Positions 9,723 through 19,127 of a stretch of DNA of 64,000 nucleotides are shown here, piece after piece. Position numbers and translations under genes: made by a program. Position 1 is the stretch's first letter. Each line of letters begins with the position of its first letter. This stretch comes from Okibacterium sp. HSC-33S16 (GTDB taxonomy: Bacteria > Actinomycetota > Actinomycetes > Actinomycetales > Microbacteriaceae). The stretch spans positions 186,001-250,000 of the forward strand of contig NZ_JALJZZ010000005.1 of assembly GCF_024171565.1 (NCBI RefSeq), in the 5' to 3' direction. The notes under the pieces were generated by a model. That model searched no databases. It had not been told where the DNA came from and saw only the letters and a list, made by a program, of their open reading frames with translations.

Positions 9723-10937
9723 ATGACGGAGAAAACGCGCCGCCGCGCGAGCTCAAAGGGCAGGACACTCGACCTCATTCGGTCGTCCGGGCCGATCAGC
9801 CGGGTGGAACTCGCTGAGCTCACCGGTCTCACCCAGGCCACCATCTCCACGGTCGTGCGCGAGCTCCTCGCCGACGGCGTGATCAGCGAAACCGGCCGCG
9901 GTGAGTCCACCGGCGGCAAGCCGCGCATGCGCCTCGAGATCAACCCGGCGTCACGCCTCGGCATCGGTGTGCACATCGGACAGGACTACATCACCTATAT
10001 CGTCGCAGATCTGGGCGGTACCGTCGTCGGTCGCAAACGCGTCGACGGCCCCGGCGACGCGTCCCCGGTGTCGGTGGTCGCCCGCATGTCGGATGACATC
10101 GAGGCGCTTATCGTCGGCCTCAACCTCGACCGTGAGAGTCTGGTCGGCATGGGCCTTGCCATCCCGGGCCCCGTTGACCGCATCGCCGGCACCGTCCGCG
10201 GCGTTCCGGCGCTCCTCGGCTGGACCGACTTCCCCATCCGCAAGGCACTCGCCACCACAACGGGCCTCCAGGTCGAGTTCGACAACGACGCCACGGCCGC
10301 GGCGATCGGCGAGTACTGGCTCGGCGCGACGGTCGGTTACGGCAGCTATGCGTCCGTCTACATGGGTTCCGGCATCGGCTCGGGCATCGTCATCGACGGC
10401 ACGATCTACCATGGCCTCTCCGCTAACGTCGGTGAGATCGGGCACGTCACGGTAATTGCGCTCGGCCCCGAATGTCCCTGCGGCAGCCGCGGCTGCCTCG
10501 AACTGTATGCGGGCCCAAAAGCCATCATGGAGAAAGCCACGGATGCTGTCGCTTGCGGCGACCTGGACCTGGCGCTCACCGGAAAAACGTCGGTCGATTT
10601 CGCCACGCTGGGCACCGCGGCCACCCGAGGTGATGCTGCAGCAGCTGCCCTCATCCAGGAATCGGCGGACTATTTAGCGGCCGCCCTCGTCTCGATGGTC
10701 AACCTCTTCGACCTTCCGCTCATCGTTCTGGCTGGCAATGCCTTCTCGACGGCGGGGTCGATCTATGTGCAAACTATCTCCCGCGTCCTGGCCGAACGGG
10801 CCATGGTGCGCGACATCCATCCGATCGAAGTACGCATGTCGGTCAACGGCAACGACGCGGCCGCGCTCGGAGCGGCAACCCTCGTGCTGCAGGACCGGCT
10901 CTCCCCACGCTCCCTGCGCTCCGTCGCCTTCGCCTGA
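9723..10937 (+). CDS. ROK family transcriptional repressor
   Basis: NagC/XylR/Mlc-type sugar-responsive repressor, 404 aa. An N-terminal winged HTH (about residues 15-70, VELAELTGLTQATISTVVREL) precedes a ROK domain with an IGSGIVIDG phosphate loop, the EIGHVTV block and the zinc motif CPCGSRGCLE (about residues 255-264). It probably releases DNA when a galactoside-derived sugar binds. It lies between the alpha-galactosidase/isomerase genes and a sugar kinase; related boxes precede it and both other promoters, suggesting autoregulation and local control. It starts 25 nt upstream of the kinase gene's spacing unit, i.e. the two are likely co-transcribed. Confidence 0.93.
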   Translation: MTEKTRRRASSKGRTLDLIRSSGPISRVELAELTGLTQATISTVVRELLADGVISETGRGESTGGKPRMRLEINPASRLGIGVHIGQDYITYIVADLGGTVVGRKRVDGPGDASPVSVVARMSDDIEALIVGLNLDRESLVGMGLAIPGPVDRIAGTVRGVPALLGWTDFPIRKALATTTGLQVEFDNDATAAAIGEYWLGATVGYGSYASVYMGSGIGSGIVIDGTIYHGLSANVGEIGHVTVIALGPECPCGSRGCLELYAGPKAIMEKATDAVACGDLDLALTGKTSVDFATLGTAATRGDAAAAALIQESADYLAAALVSMVNLFDLPLIVLAGNAFSTAGSIYVQTISRVLAERAMVRDIHPIEVRMSVNGNDAAALGAATLVLQDRLSPRSLRSVAFA

Positions 10938-10961
10938 GCACTCCCACACCCGAAAGCTCCC

Positions 10962-11909
10962 ATGACTTCTTCCACGACCCGCCTCTCAATCGACGGCGGC
11001 CAATCGGGCATTCGGCTTCGACTGACCAACGCCTCCGGCATCCTCGCTGAGGCCGAACGACCGGGCGTGCTCACCGACCGCCCGGTCGTCGACCAGCTCG
11101 CCGACCTCACGGTCCAGCTCGCGACTGACACCGGGACCCGCATCGACGAACTCGCGGTCGGCACCTCGGGGCTCACCCCGGCCGCCGCGAACCCCGGCGG
11201 GCTCCTTCGCGTGACGGCCGCAGCCGGGGTACGCCGGGTCGCGCTGGCCCACGACTCGATCACCGGATACCTTGCCGCCAACGGCACCGAGCCCGGCGTC
11301 ATGCTGGCCGTCGGCACGGGCGTCGTTGTTCTCGCCCTGTCCGAGTCGAGCGTTGCCAAGGTCGACGGTTGGGGGTCGCTGCTCGGCGACGCGGGCAGCG
11401 GCTACTGGATCGGCCGGGCCGGGCTCGATGCGGCGCTCCGCGCCTTTGACGGCCGGTCGACCGCAACCACCCTGCAGGCCACGGCGGAGGCCCGGTTCGG
11501 TCCGCTCGATGAGCTCTACATGCGGGTGCAGGCCGACCCCCTCCGGGTAAGCGTCATCGCCTCATTCTGCCGGGACGTGGTCGACGCGGCCACCGCCGGT
11601 GACACGATCGCCCGAGGCATCGTGGGCGCTGCCGCCGCTGAACTCGCGCACTCCGCCGCAAGCGCGCTCGCCCGCGTCGGCTGGCAGCCCGGCACCCCAG
11701 CCCGCGTCGGGGCGGTCGGCGCACTGGCCACTCACGCCGTCCTGATGCGCGAGCAACTCACTACCGAGTTGGCCAGGCAGGCGCCGGGCGCTGCCCTGGC
11801 TGCGCCGCTGGGCGCTCCCCTCGACGGGGTTCAGTCACTGCTCGACGTGGCCACGTCACATCCGCTTCGCCCCTATATCTTCACAGCGGAGGCGGCGGCA
11901 GCGGCTTAA
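10962..11909 (+). CDS. BadF/BadG-type sugar kinase (N-acetylglucosamine kinase-like)
   Basis: Actin-fold ATPase, 315 aa, in the family of N-acetylglucosamine kinase. The phosphate-1 motif is SIDGGQSGIRL at the N-terminus; the second phosphate loop AVGTGVVVLALS and the WGSLLGDAGSGYWIG block are at about residues 112-150. It would phosphorylate an amino sugar or related hexose in the cytosol. It follows the ROK gene by 24 nt on the same strand and is probably in its operon. Assignment to GlcNAc specifically is by family resemblance only. Confidence 0.85.
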   Translation: MTSSTTRLSIDGGQSGIRLRLTNASGILAEAERPGVLTDRPVVDQLADLTVQLATDTGTRIDELAVGTSGLTPAAANPGGLLRVTAAAGVRRVALAHDSITGYLAANGTEPGVMLAVGTGVVVLALSESSVAKVDGWGSLLGDAGSGYWIGRAGLDAALRAFDGRSTATTLQATAEARFGPLDELYMRVQADPLRVSVIASFCRDVVDAATAGDTIARGIVGAAAAELAHSAASALARVGWQPGTPARVGAVGALATHAVLMREQLTTELARQAPGAALAAPLGAPLDGVQSLLDVATSHPLRPYIFTAEAAAAA

Positions 11910-12015
11910 GCGTCGGCCGTGGTCGGCGCCGCACGTGGCTCCACCAGGCCAGCACCGCGGCCTCTGGTAACCGGAGTCGGGCTGCGGTACCGTGTGGTCA
12001 AGAGGGAGGCATTCA

Positions 12016-12858
12016 ATGAAGAATCGAATCCTGGTCGGCGTCAAAGACCCCGACACCAGCAGGGCCGCCGTACTGTGGGCCGCCGAGCGGGCCGCCTCGC
12101 GGCAGCTCGGACTGTCGCTCGTGCACATCGTCGACGAGGGGATCCGGCGCGCCGGGAGCTCAGACCTTCTCGAAGCCACCGGGTCAGCCGTCGAACGAGT
12201 GCTTGCGACGAGCGCTGAACTCGCACGGTCTGTGGCGTCCGGTATCGATATTTCAACCGACTCCGTCGAGGGCAACCCGCTCACCGAACTGGTTTCCCGG
12301 TCGGCCGACGTCGACATGGTGGTGGTGGGAAGCGACCCAGCCACGAGCGGAGCGACGCGCCACGGCACGCGCGGCTTTCGCATCGCCGCGGCATCGACCA
12401 CGCCGGTGGCCGTGATTCCTGAACTCGATCGACGGGGCCGCGCCGGGATCGTGGTGGGCGTGGACGGGTCGGAGAGTTCGCGGCACGCGTTTGCGTTCGC
12501 TGCCGATGAAGCCGAGCGCCTCGGCGAAGAACTGATCGCCGTATACGCGTGGCCGAACCCCGTTGTGTACGGCTACGACCTCGCGTTTCCGGTTGACTAC
12601 GTTGAAGACCTCACCGAGACCGGGCACGAGGCGATTTCGCGCGCGGTCGAGTGGGTGAGCGCAGATCACCCGACCCTCGATGTGCGGCGGGTCGTCAGCC
12701 AGGGTGACCCGGTCACCGTGATCAACGGCGAAGCCGCTGGGGCCTCGCTCACTGTTGTCGGTAGCCACGGGCGGGGAGCCGTCGCCCGGTTCCTGCTCGG
12801 ATCGGTCAGCCACGGGGTGTTGGCGCGCCTGGCCGCTCCCACCGTGATCGCCCGTTAG
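12016..12858 (+). CDS. Universal stress protein with two UspA domains
   Basis: 280 aa, tandem UspA domains. The first begins KNRILVGVKDPDTSRAAVLWA and the second IVVGVDGSESSRHAFAFAADEA (about residue 145). The second keeps the ATP-binding pattern G-2x-G-9x-G(S) as GSHGRGAVARFLLGSVS near the C-terminus. ATG 12016 is preceded by GAGGGAGG. Role: stress, dormancy or redox signalling through nucleotide binding (family knowledge). Its stop overlaps the convergent tadA stop by 4 nt. Confidence 0.9.
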   Translation: MKNRILVGVKDPDTSRAAVLWAAERAASRQLGLSLVHIVDEGIRRAGSSDLLEATGSAVERVLATSAELARSVASGIDISTDSVEGNPLTELVSRSADVDMVVVGSDPATSGATRHGTRGFRIAAASTTPVAVIPELDRRGRAGIVVGVDGSESSRHAFAFAADEAERLGEELIAVYAWPNPVVYGYDLAFPVDYVEDLTETGHEAISRAVEWVSADHPTLDVRRVVSQGDPVTVINGEAAGASLTVVGSHGRGAVARFLLGSVSHGVLARLAAPTVIAR

Positions 12859-13322
12859 GACTCGCCGCGGAAGAAGTCGGTGAGCAGCCGCGCGCAGGCC
12901 TCGGCCCGCACTCCCGCGTAGACCTCAACGCGGTGGTTCAGTCGGCGATCTCGGAGCACGTCATAGACGCTACCCGCCGCGCCTGCCTTGTCGTCCCACG
13001 CGCCGAACACCACGCGAGGGATCCGAGCGGAGAGGATGGCACCCGCGCACATGACGCAGGGCTCCAGCGTGACGATGAGCGTCGCAGTGGTGAGGTGCCA
13101 GTCGCCGGTCGTTTCGGCGGCCTGACGGATCGCCTCGACTTCGGCGTGGGCGGTGGGGTCCTGTCGCGCTTCACGAGCGTTGCGTCCGACGCCGATCACG
13201 GTCCCGCTTCCGTCCACGACGAGCGCTCCAACCGGTACATCGTCGGTCTCGAGGGCCAATCGGGCCTCGGCGAGGGCGCCTTCCATCCACTCGACGTGCT
13301 GCGGCAGCTCGGGAAGGGGCAC
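12855..13322 (-). CDS. tadA: tRNA-specific adenosine deaminase
   Basis: Converts A34 to inosine in tRNA-Arg(ACG), an essential decoding step. 155 aa if the GTG at 13322 is used, which has GAGGA upstream; ATG 13286 would give a 143-residue form but lacks a box and cuts the WM-x-x-AL-x-EAR helix. Zinc deaminase motifs HAEVEA and PCVMCAG are intact; the Glu of HAE is the proton shuttle. The gene is divergent from upp by 76 bp and convergent, with 4-nt overlap, with the Usp gene. Start confidence is moderate. Confidence 0.92.
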   Translation of the reverse strand: MPLPELPQHVEWMEGALAEARLALETDDVPVGALVVDGSGTVIGVGRNAREARQDPTAHAEVEAIRQAAETTGDWHLTTATLIVTLEPCVMCAGAILSARIPRVVFGAWDDKAGAAGSVYDVLRDRRLNHRVEVYAGVRAEACARLLTDFFRGES

Positions 13323-13398
13323 GGATTCCTCAGGGTCGATGGCGCCGTTCTCACCAACGGTATCGGCGAGTAGCAGGGGTGCAGGTAGATTAGAGCCT

Positions 13399-14031
13399 AT
13401 GCGAGTGCACGTAGCTGACCACCCCCTCATCACCCACAAACTCACGGTGCTTCGTGACAAGACGACACCGTCGCCGGTCTTCCGTGCGCTGACCGAAGAA
13501 CTGGTCACCCTCCTCGCCTACGAGGCGACTCGCAACGTGCGCACCGAGCCGATCGAAATCGAGACGCCCGTGACCACCACCATGGGTCTCGCGATCAGCA
13601 CTCCTCGTCCGCTCGTAGTGCCGATTCTTCGCGCGGGCCTCGGCATGCTCGAGGGCATGGTGAAGCTTCTTCCGACCGCCGAGGTCGGTTTCCTGGGCAT
13701 GGTCCGCAACGAGGAAACTCTCGAGCCGGCGACGTATGCCGAGCGCCTCCCCGACGACTTGTCCGACCGGCAGTGTTTCGTCCTCGACCCGATGCTGGCC
13801 ACCGGCGGCTCGCTCGGTGCGGCTATTGACTTCCTCTTCGCACGCGGCGCGATCGACGTCACGGCCATCTGTCTGCTTGCAGCGCCCGAGGGCATCGCAG
13901 CCCTCGAGAAGGCCACCGAGGGTCGCGATGTCACCATCGTTCTCGGCGCACTCGATGAGCGCCTCAACGAAAACGGCTACATCGTGCCGGGTCTCGGCGA
14001 CGCCGGCGACCGCCTGTACGGACTCGTTTAG
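13399..14031 (+). CDS. upp: Uracil phosphoribosyltransferase
   Basis: Salvages uracil with PRPP to UMP. 210 aa, normal length. It opens [20 protein letters not shown], then shows [10 protein letters not shown] in the middle, the PRPP-binding stretch [19 protein letters not shown] (about residues 130-148) and the C-terminal uracil loop [16 protein letters not shown]. It is divergent from tadA, a common neighbour in actinobacteria. Confidence 0.97.
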   Translation: MRVHVADHPLITHKLTVLRDKTTPSPVFRALTEELVTLLAYEATRNVRTEPIEIETPVTTTMGLAISTPRPLVVPILRAGLGMLEGMVKLLPTAEVGFLGMVRNEETLEPATYAERLPDDLSDRQCFVLDPMLATGGSLGAAIDFLFARGAIDVTAICLLAAPEGIAALEKATEGRDVTIVLGALDERLNENGYIVPGLGDAGDRLYGLV

Positions 14032-14085
14032 GCCTCTTCGGGCCATAGAACATACTTCGGGCCGAGTTGCCGTGCCCTAAAGTGC

Positions 14086-14102
14086 GCCGAAGAACCTTCG
14101 GC
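14086..14102 (+). terminator. Hairpin after upp
   Basis: Perfect 7-bp stem GCCGAAG/CTTCGGC with a 3-nt loop, 55 nt after the upp stop. No T-run follows, so termination is possible but not certain. Confidence 0.35.
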
Positions 14103-14197
14103 AGAAACATCCGCAAATGTCGGAATCTGCATATTTCGCTCGCATTTCGTCACACAGTGCAAAGATTTGACACGTGCTGACACAGTGGGGTTAACTC

Positions 14198-14305
14198 ATG
14201 CCCATGATTGATAACGCGCATCTCCTGGGCTCCTCCGAGCGTCATGGAACTGCCGGCTTGATGATGGCCGGCAGCGCAGTCATGTGTTGTCGAATGTGTC
14301 GCTGA
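14198..14305 (+). other. Possible Cys-rich leader peptide ORF (35 codons)
   Basis: Within the 440-bp gap 14032-14471. The ORF begins ATG at 14198 behind a weak GTGGGG box and ends VMCCRMCR and TGA, with three Cys in its last six residues. A perfect 8-bp hairpin, CTGCCGGC (14250-14257)/GCCGGCAG (14267-14274), lies inside it. TTGACA-17-GTTAAC (14168-14196) may be a promoter. The layout resembles Cys-responsive leader ORFs known in mycobacteria, but expression is not shown. The rest of the gap holds nothing recognised. Confidence 0.25.
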
Positions 14306-14471
14306 CCGCGTACCCCTCGCCCCGCTTGCGCTAATCTCGCGCCGAGCGACCGAATGCCGCACCCCGCATTCGTACAGGCCGTAGCACCGGCTCCAACATC
14401 ACGACTTCCCGTCGAAGCATCGTCCGGCGTACCCGGATTCGACGAACCTCATCATCCAAGGATTTTTTCTC

Positions 14472-15170
14472 ATGTCACCCGCACACGCCACCACTTTTGC
14501 CCCGTCTTCCGCGGCCCAGGCTGCTCCAGCAGCCCCCCGCGGTCGCAACCTCCGCGCCGTCCCCGAGGGAACCGAAGCTCGCGGTTTCGTTCTGTACGTC
14601 GGCATCGATGACGCCAAAGCTGCCGCAGCCGGCACAAGCCTCGGCGCTATTGTGAACGCGCTCAAGGCCCTCACCGCCGAACTCGCCCCCGAGTCCGAGA
14701 CCTACGCGGCTGTTGCCCTCGCTCCGCAGGGCGCGGGCGGCCGGGATGTGGACGTTGTCCGCCTGGCGCTGCAAGACCCCTCGGCTCTCGCCAAGAACCG
14801 CGACGTCGAGACCGACGAAGAGCTTGACCGGGCTCACTCCGGCGTCGTCATCGACATCTCCCGCAAGCGTTTGATTCTCGACAACGACTCGGTCGGGCTC
14901 ACCTACAAGGAGTTCGAACTTCTGCAGTACCTCGTGCTCCGCGAGGGCCGGACTATCGACCGCGCCGAGCTCATCTCCTCGCTGTGGAAGGCAGGAGACG
15001 ACGAGGTACCCAACGAGCGCACCATCGACGTGCACGTGCGTCGTCTGCGCGCCAAGCTCGGGCGCTACGAAGACATCGTGCGCACGGTGCGCGGTGTGGG
15101 CTACCGCTTCGACCGTCACGCCGACGTCTCGATCCGTCACGCCGCAGCCCAGTCGCCCGACTTCATCTAA
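14472..15170 (+). CDS. Winged-helix transcriptional regulator without receiver domain
   Basis: 232 aa. Residues about 130-220 form an OmpR/PhoB-type DNA-binding domain: LTYKEFELLQYLVLREGRTI, then ERTIDVHVRRLRAKLG and TVRGVGYRFD. The first 110 residues are not a receiver: no acidic pocket or phospho-acceptor Asp is visible, only an Ala/Pro-rich start and a small alpha/beta region beginning RGFVLYVGIDD. It is therefore likely an orphan regulator working without phosphorylation. A 35-codon Cys-rich ORF lies 166 nt upstream. The target genes are unknown. Confidence 0.85.
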   Translation: MSPAHATTFAPSSAAQAAPAAPRGRNLRAVPEGTEARGFVLYVGIDDAKAAAAGTSLGAIVNALKALTAELAPESETYAAVALAPQGAGGRDVDVVRLALQDPSALAKNRDVETDEELDRAHSGVVIDISRKRLILDNDSVGLTYKEFELLQYLVLREGRTIDRAELISSLWKAGDDEVPNERTIDVHVRRLRAKLGRYEDIVRTVRGVGYRFDRHADVSIRHAAAQSPDFI

Positions 15171-15192
15171 ACCGGCGCCGGGCGACGGCGGA

Positions 15193-17736
15193 TCAGCCGT
15201 TCCGGAGTCGCTCGGCCAGGTACGGCGCCGTGCGGCTCTCGGTGTCAGCCGCAACGGTTGCCGGGGTTCCCGCGACCATCACCCGGCCGCCTGCTGTGCC
15301 GCCCGACGGGCCCATGTCGATGATCCAGTCGGCGGACGCAGCGACTCCCATGTCGTGTTCGACGAGCACCACGGTGTTGTTGCTGTCGACGAGCTTGTTG
15401 AGCTGCGCCATGAGCAATTCAACGTCGGCCGGGTGCAACCCGGTTGTCGGTTCGTCGAGCAGGTAGAGGGTGTGACCACGACGTGCCCGCTGCAACTCGG
15501 TGGCGAGTTTGATGCGCTGGGCTTCCCCGCCGGAGAGTTCGGTGGCCGGCTGCCCGAGCCGCAGGTAGCCGAGGCCCACGTCGCGCAGCGTTTCGAGCCC
15601 GCGCGACGCAGCGGGAATGTCGGAGAGGAACCCGGCTGCCTCCTCCACGGTCATCGCCAGCACGTCGGCGATGGTGCGACCCCGGTACTCGATCTCAAGC
15701 GTTTCTGCGTTGTAGCGTTTGCCGCCGCACTCGGGGCAGGCCGCGTAACTTCCCGGCAGGAACAGCAACTCGACCGCCACAAACCCTTCACCCAGGCAGG
15801 TTTCGCACCGACCACCGGCGACGTTGAAGGAAAAGCGACCGGCGTCGTAGCCGCGTGCTGCGGCATCCGGTGTCGAAGCAAAGGTGGAGCGGACTGCATC
15901 GAACAGACCGGTATAGGTGGCGAGGTTTGAGCGCGGAGTGCGACCGATCGGGCGCTGATCGACGCGCACGATGCGGTCAACGAGCTCAAGGCCGGAAACC
16001 TCATCAATGGTCGTCGGCACGGTCGACTCGTCGTCGGATTCGGTGTCGGCGGGTGCCGACTCGACCGTACGCGAGCCACCGCGGAGCCCGTCGCGCACCG
16101 CGTCACCCAGCACGCCGCTAACGAGTGTCGACTTGCCCGAGCCGGAGACGCCGGTGACGACCGTGAGCACCCCGAGTGGCACGTCGACGTCAAGGTCGAC
16201 GAGGTTGTGCCGCGAAACTCCGCGGAGGCCAAGCCAGGCGGTTGCCTCACGCTCGGCCCGCGGTTCGGGACGTGGCTCACCGGTCGGCAGCAGGAAGCGT
16301 CGGGTCACCGACTCGTCGACCGCGGCCAGGCCGTCGACCCCACCGCTGTAGAGCACGCACCCGCCCTGGGTTCCCGCGCCGGGGCCGACATCGACGAGCC
16401 AGTCGGCCCGGCGAACGATGTCCATGTTGTGCTCGACCACGAACACCGAGTTGCCCGACGCCTTGAGCTGCTCGAGCACCTCGAGCAGCGGCTCAGCGTC
16501 GGCCGGGTGCAGCCCCGCTGACGGCTCGTCGAGCACATAGATCACACCAAACAGCCCGGAGCGCAGCTGGGTCGCGATGCGCAACCGCTGCATCTCACCC
16601 GGTGACAAGGTCGGCGTCTTGCGGTCGAGGCTGAGGTAGCCGAGGCCCAACCCGAGCAGCACCTCGATGCGCCCGACCAGGTCGGTCGCGATGCTGACAG
16701 CCACGTCCGTTTTTTCTCCAGACGAAGCGGATGCCACGGCAGCCGTCGCACCGCTCAACCGGGTGGTCGGTCGAAGAACATCCGCGAGCTCAGACAGCGG
16801 AAGCGCATTGAGGTCAGCGACGGTCTGCCCCGCGAACGTCACGGCGAGCGCGGCACGAGTGAGGCCGCTGCCGCCGCACAGGTCGCACGGGCCCGACTCG
16901 ACGAACCGCGCAGCGCGCGCTCGGGAAGCTTCACTCTTCGAATCGGCGAGCGCGTGCAGGATGTGGCTCTTGGCACTCCAGAACCGACCCTTGTACGGCT
17001 TGGCCACCCGGTCGCGCTGAGGGGTGACTTCGACGACGGGCTGCTCCTCGGTGAAGAGTAGCCAGTCTCGGTCGGCACGCGACATCTCCTTCCACGGAAC
17101 GTCGATGTCGTAGCCGAGTTGCACGACAACGTCGCGCAGGTTCTTGCCCTGCCAGGCGCCGGGCCACGCCGTGATGGCACCCTCGCGAATGGTGAGCGAC
17201 GGGTCGTGCACGGCCGACGCCTCGGTCACCGTGTGTGCGACGCCCAAGCCATGGCATCGCGGGCAGGCCCCGGCTGCGGTGTTCGGCGAGAACGAGTCGG
17301 ACTCGAGCCGCGGCGCACCCGCCGGGTAGGAGCCGGCGCGCGAGAAGAGCATCCTCATCGAGTTCGACAGCGTGGTGAGGGTTCCGACCGTTGACCGGGT
17401 GCTCGGTGCGCCGCGGCGCTGCTGCAGCGCGACCGCGGGCGGCAGTCCGGTGATGGAGTCGACGTGCGGATTGTGCCCCTGCGCAATGAGTCGGCGGGCG
17501 TATGGTGCAACGGACTCGAGGAACCGACGCTGAGCTTCGGCGAAGATCGTGCCGAAGGCCAGCGAGGATTTGCCGGATCCGGAGACCCCGGTGAACGCCA
17601 CGATGCAGCCGCGGGGAACATCGACGTTCACGTCGGCCAGGTTGTTTTCGCGAGCTCCGCGCACCCGGACAAATCCGTCCGACTCGTCGGAGAGGCGTGG
17701 CAGCGCGATACTCGGGTCTTGCAGCACAGTAGACAT
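15193..17736 (-). CDS. UvrA-like excision/drug-resistance ABC ATPase (UvrA2 class)
   Basis: 847 aa, about 100 shorter than housekeeping UvrA. Two nucleotide-binding domains each have GVSGSGKS (near residues 45 and 525). Signatures are LSPGEMQRL in the first half and LSGGEAQRI in the second, with LDEPSAGLHPAD and LDEPTTGLHPAD. Zinc-type Cys pairs are CPRCHGLG, CDLCGGSG and CETCLGEG...CPECGG. The short N-half suggests the UvrB-binding region is reduced, as in UvrA2/DrrC proteins linked to intercalator tolerance (family knowledge). ATG 17736 follows AGGGTGAG. Convergent with the winged-helix gene. Confidence 0.88.
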   Translation of the reverse strand: MSTVLQDPSIALPRLSDESDGFVRVRGARENNLADVNVDVPRGCIVAFTGVSGSGKSSLAFGTIFAEAQRRFLESVAPYARRLIAQGHNPHVDSITGLPPAVALQQRRGAPSTRSTVGTLTTLSNSMRMLFSRAGSYPAGAPRLESDSFSPNTAAGACPRCHGLGVAHTVTEASAVHDPSLTIREGAITAWPGAWQGKNLRDVVVQLGYDIDVPWKEMSRADRDWLLFTEEQPVVEVTPQRDRVAKPYKGRFWSAKSHILHALADSKSEASRARAARFVESGPCDLCGGSGLTRAALAVTFAGQTVADLNALPLSELADVLRPTTRLSGATAAVASASSGEKTDVAVSIATDLVGRIEVLLGLGLGYLSLDRKTPTLSPGEMQRLRIATQLRSGLFGVIYVLDEPSAGLHPADAEPLLEVLEQLKASGNSVFVVEHNMDIVRRADWLVDVGPGAGTQGGCVLYSGGVDGLAAVDESVTRRFLLPTGEPRPEPRAEREATAWLGLRGVSRHNLVDLDVDVPLGVLTVVTGVSGSGKSTLVSGVLGDAVRDGLRGGSRTVESAPADTESDDESTVPTTIDEVSGLELVDRIVRVDQRPIGRTPRSNLATYTGLFDAVRSTFASTPDAAARGYDAGRFSFNVAGGRCETCLGEGFVAVELLFLPGSYAACPECGGKRYNAETLEIEYRGRTIADVLAMTVEEAAGFLSDIPAASRGLETLRDVGLGYLRLGQPATELSGGEAQRIKLATELQRARRGHTLYLLDEPTTGLHPADVELLMAQLNKLVDSNNTVVLVEHDMGVAASADWIIDMGPSGGTAGGRVMVAGTPATVAADTESRTAPYLAERLRNG

Positions 17737-17862
17737 TGAACTCACCCTAGGCGTGCGCCTCTCGAGCGCGCGACGGGTCGCGACTCTCGGAGAACCGCCT
17801 TAGAATAATCGCCCGCCGACCTCGAAAACGGGCGGCGCGGCATCCGTTAGAAAGAAGGAAGA

Positions 17863-18333
17863 GTGACCCTTGACGACGTTGTGGAGTTTGTGACCGGCCT
17901 CGATGGAGTGGTCGCGCAGACCCCGCACGAGGGTGATGGCACGCCAGAGCTTGCGTGGGGCGACACCTTCTTCTACTACTCCCCCGACGGGACAATCCCG
18001 GCAGCCCAGCCATTCGCGACGATCGTGACGAAGAACTATCCGGGTGAGGAACAGTCGCGACTCGACCGGCCGGGCGCGTTTCGCGTCAATGTTGCTGCGG
18101 GGCGTGAGTTGTTCGTGCAGTACACCGGGCACGCGCCGCGGGATCCGCTCAGCACGGACGGCGAGACGCCGGATGACACGGTGATCGCCCACCCGACGTA
18201 CGGCTCACTCGGCTGGCTCGCGGTGACCAACCCGGGACTAGCGACCGACAGCGATGTGCGGCTGCTTGTGCGCTCGGCTTGGGAGGCCGCGCGTCGTCGG
18301 TTCGAGCGTCGACAGGGCACACCGCGCACGTGA
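17863..18333 (+). CDS. Conserved protein resembling DUF6194
   Basis: 156 aa, soluble, no signal peptide. GTG start at 17863 with GAAGGA upstream. The layout, an N-terminal helix (LDDVVEFVTGLDGVVA), WGDTFFYYSPDG, FATIVTKNYPGEEQSRLDRPG and a C-terminal AHPTYGSLGWLAVTNPG block, matches DUF6194, a small actinobacterial family of unknown role. Divergent from the UvrA-like gene. Confidence 0.7.
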   Translation: MTLDDVVEFVTGLDGVVAQTPHEGDGTPELAWGDTFFYYSPDGTIPAAQPFATIVTKNYPGEEQSRLDRPGAFRVNVAAGRELFVQYTGHAPRDPLSTDGETPDDTVIAHPTYGSLGWLAVTNPGLATDSDVRLLVRSAWEAARRRFERRQGTPRT

Positions 18334-18346
18334 CGCCTCAAGGCAG

Positions 18347-18388
18347 CACAGAAGAGTGATGAGTTTCCTCACCCGACGCTCCTCTGTG
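18347..18388 (+). terminator. Possible terminator after the DUF6194-like gene
   Basis: CACAGAAGAG (18347-18356) can pair with CTCCTCTGTG (18379-18388), 9 of 10 positions. No strong T-run. The rest of 18389-18686 shows nothing recognisable. Confidence 0.35.
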
Positions 18389-18686
18389 GCGGAACCGGAG
18401 CACGTCGCTGTTTGAACCCCTTGTCAGACTGTTTGAGATGCTTGTGCGCAGACCTCGCTAGCGGCTCATGTGAAGAGTGGGTCTATTCCAATTCGTTCGA
18501 ACACGAGCGTCGCCGGTTCAGGTTGCGTCGCAGCGTCCGCATCCGGTCTGACCCTTCACCGCGCGCGCATAAAGGAACCATGCATTCCACGCGGTTTATT
18601 GCCTTCCACCCGGCCCAGAGAATGGGGCCTGAGGGACCCTCCGGATCAGGGTCGTGCCGGGCCATATGCGGTGACGGCTTCCCGCG

Positions 18687-18977
18687 CTATTGCTGGTGCC
18701 AATGTGGCGCGGGCACTATATCTGTGCTTACGGCGCGGATGGTCATGTCGTCGAGGTTTGGGAGCACCATCAACAGTCGGTGTTCAGCCTCGTGCAGCAC
18801 ATTTTCAACGTTTGACGGGGTGGTGTCGGCGACTTGCACGACGGCCGTCCCCTGGAGTCGGTGGCCGACCCAACGCAGTTGCACTTTCTGGACCGCGAGG
18901 ATGCCAGCGGAAGCGGTGACGGCAGCCTCGGCTCGATCGACCAGCTCAGGTTCGATTCCGTCCATACGACGAACTGA
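18687..18977 (-). pseudogene. Cation diffusion facilitator remnant (C-terminal domain only)
   Basis: About 97 codons reading VRRMDGIEPELVDRAEAAV, then VQKVQLRWVGHRLQGTAVVQV and HEAEHRLLMVLPNLDDMTI. This is the cytoplasmic dimerisation domain of CDF zinc/cobalt exporters, starting at the usual junction after the last membrane helix. An in-frame TAG (18980-18978) sits just before it, the roughly 200-residue membrane part is absent, and the internal ATG has no ribosome site. It is therefore read as a 5'-truncated gene relic. Confidence 0.65.
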
Positions 18978-19127
18978 CTATCGGGGTGAGGCCCGCATAT
19001 CTGCTTATCCGCATCCATACGCCGATAGCAACATGCCTGTGTGGCGAACATCGCGGGTGGTCGGGCGTGGGAAACCAACAAGGAACGAGGGGCCTCGCTG
19101 TGAGACCCGTCATCCGTGTGATCTGGC

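Noticed and set aside
14354-14611. 85-codon frame before the winged-helix gene
   Set aside because: Overlaps the regulator start and has Pro/Arg-rich shadow composition.
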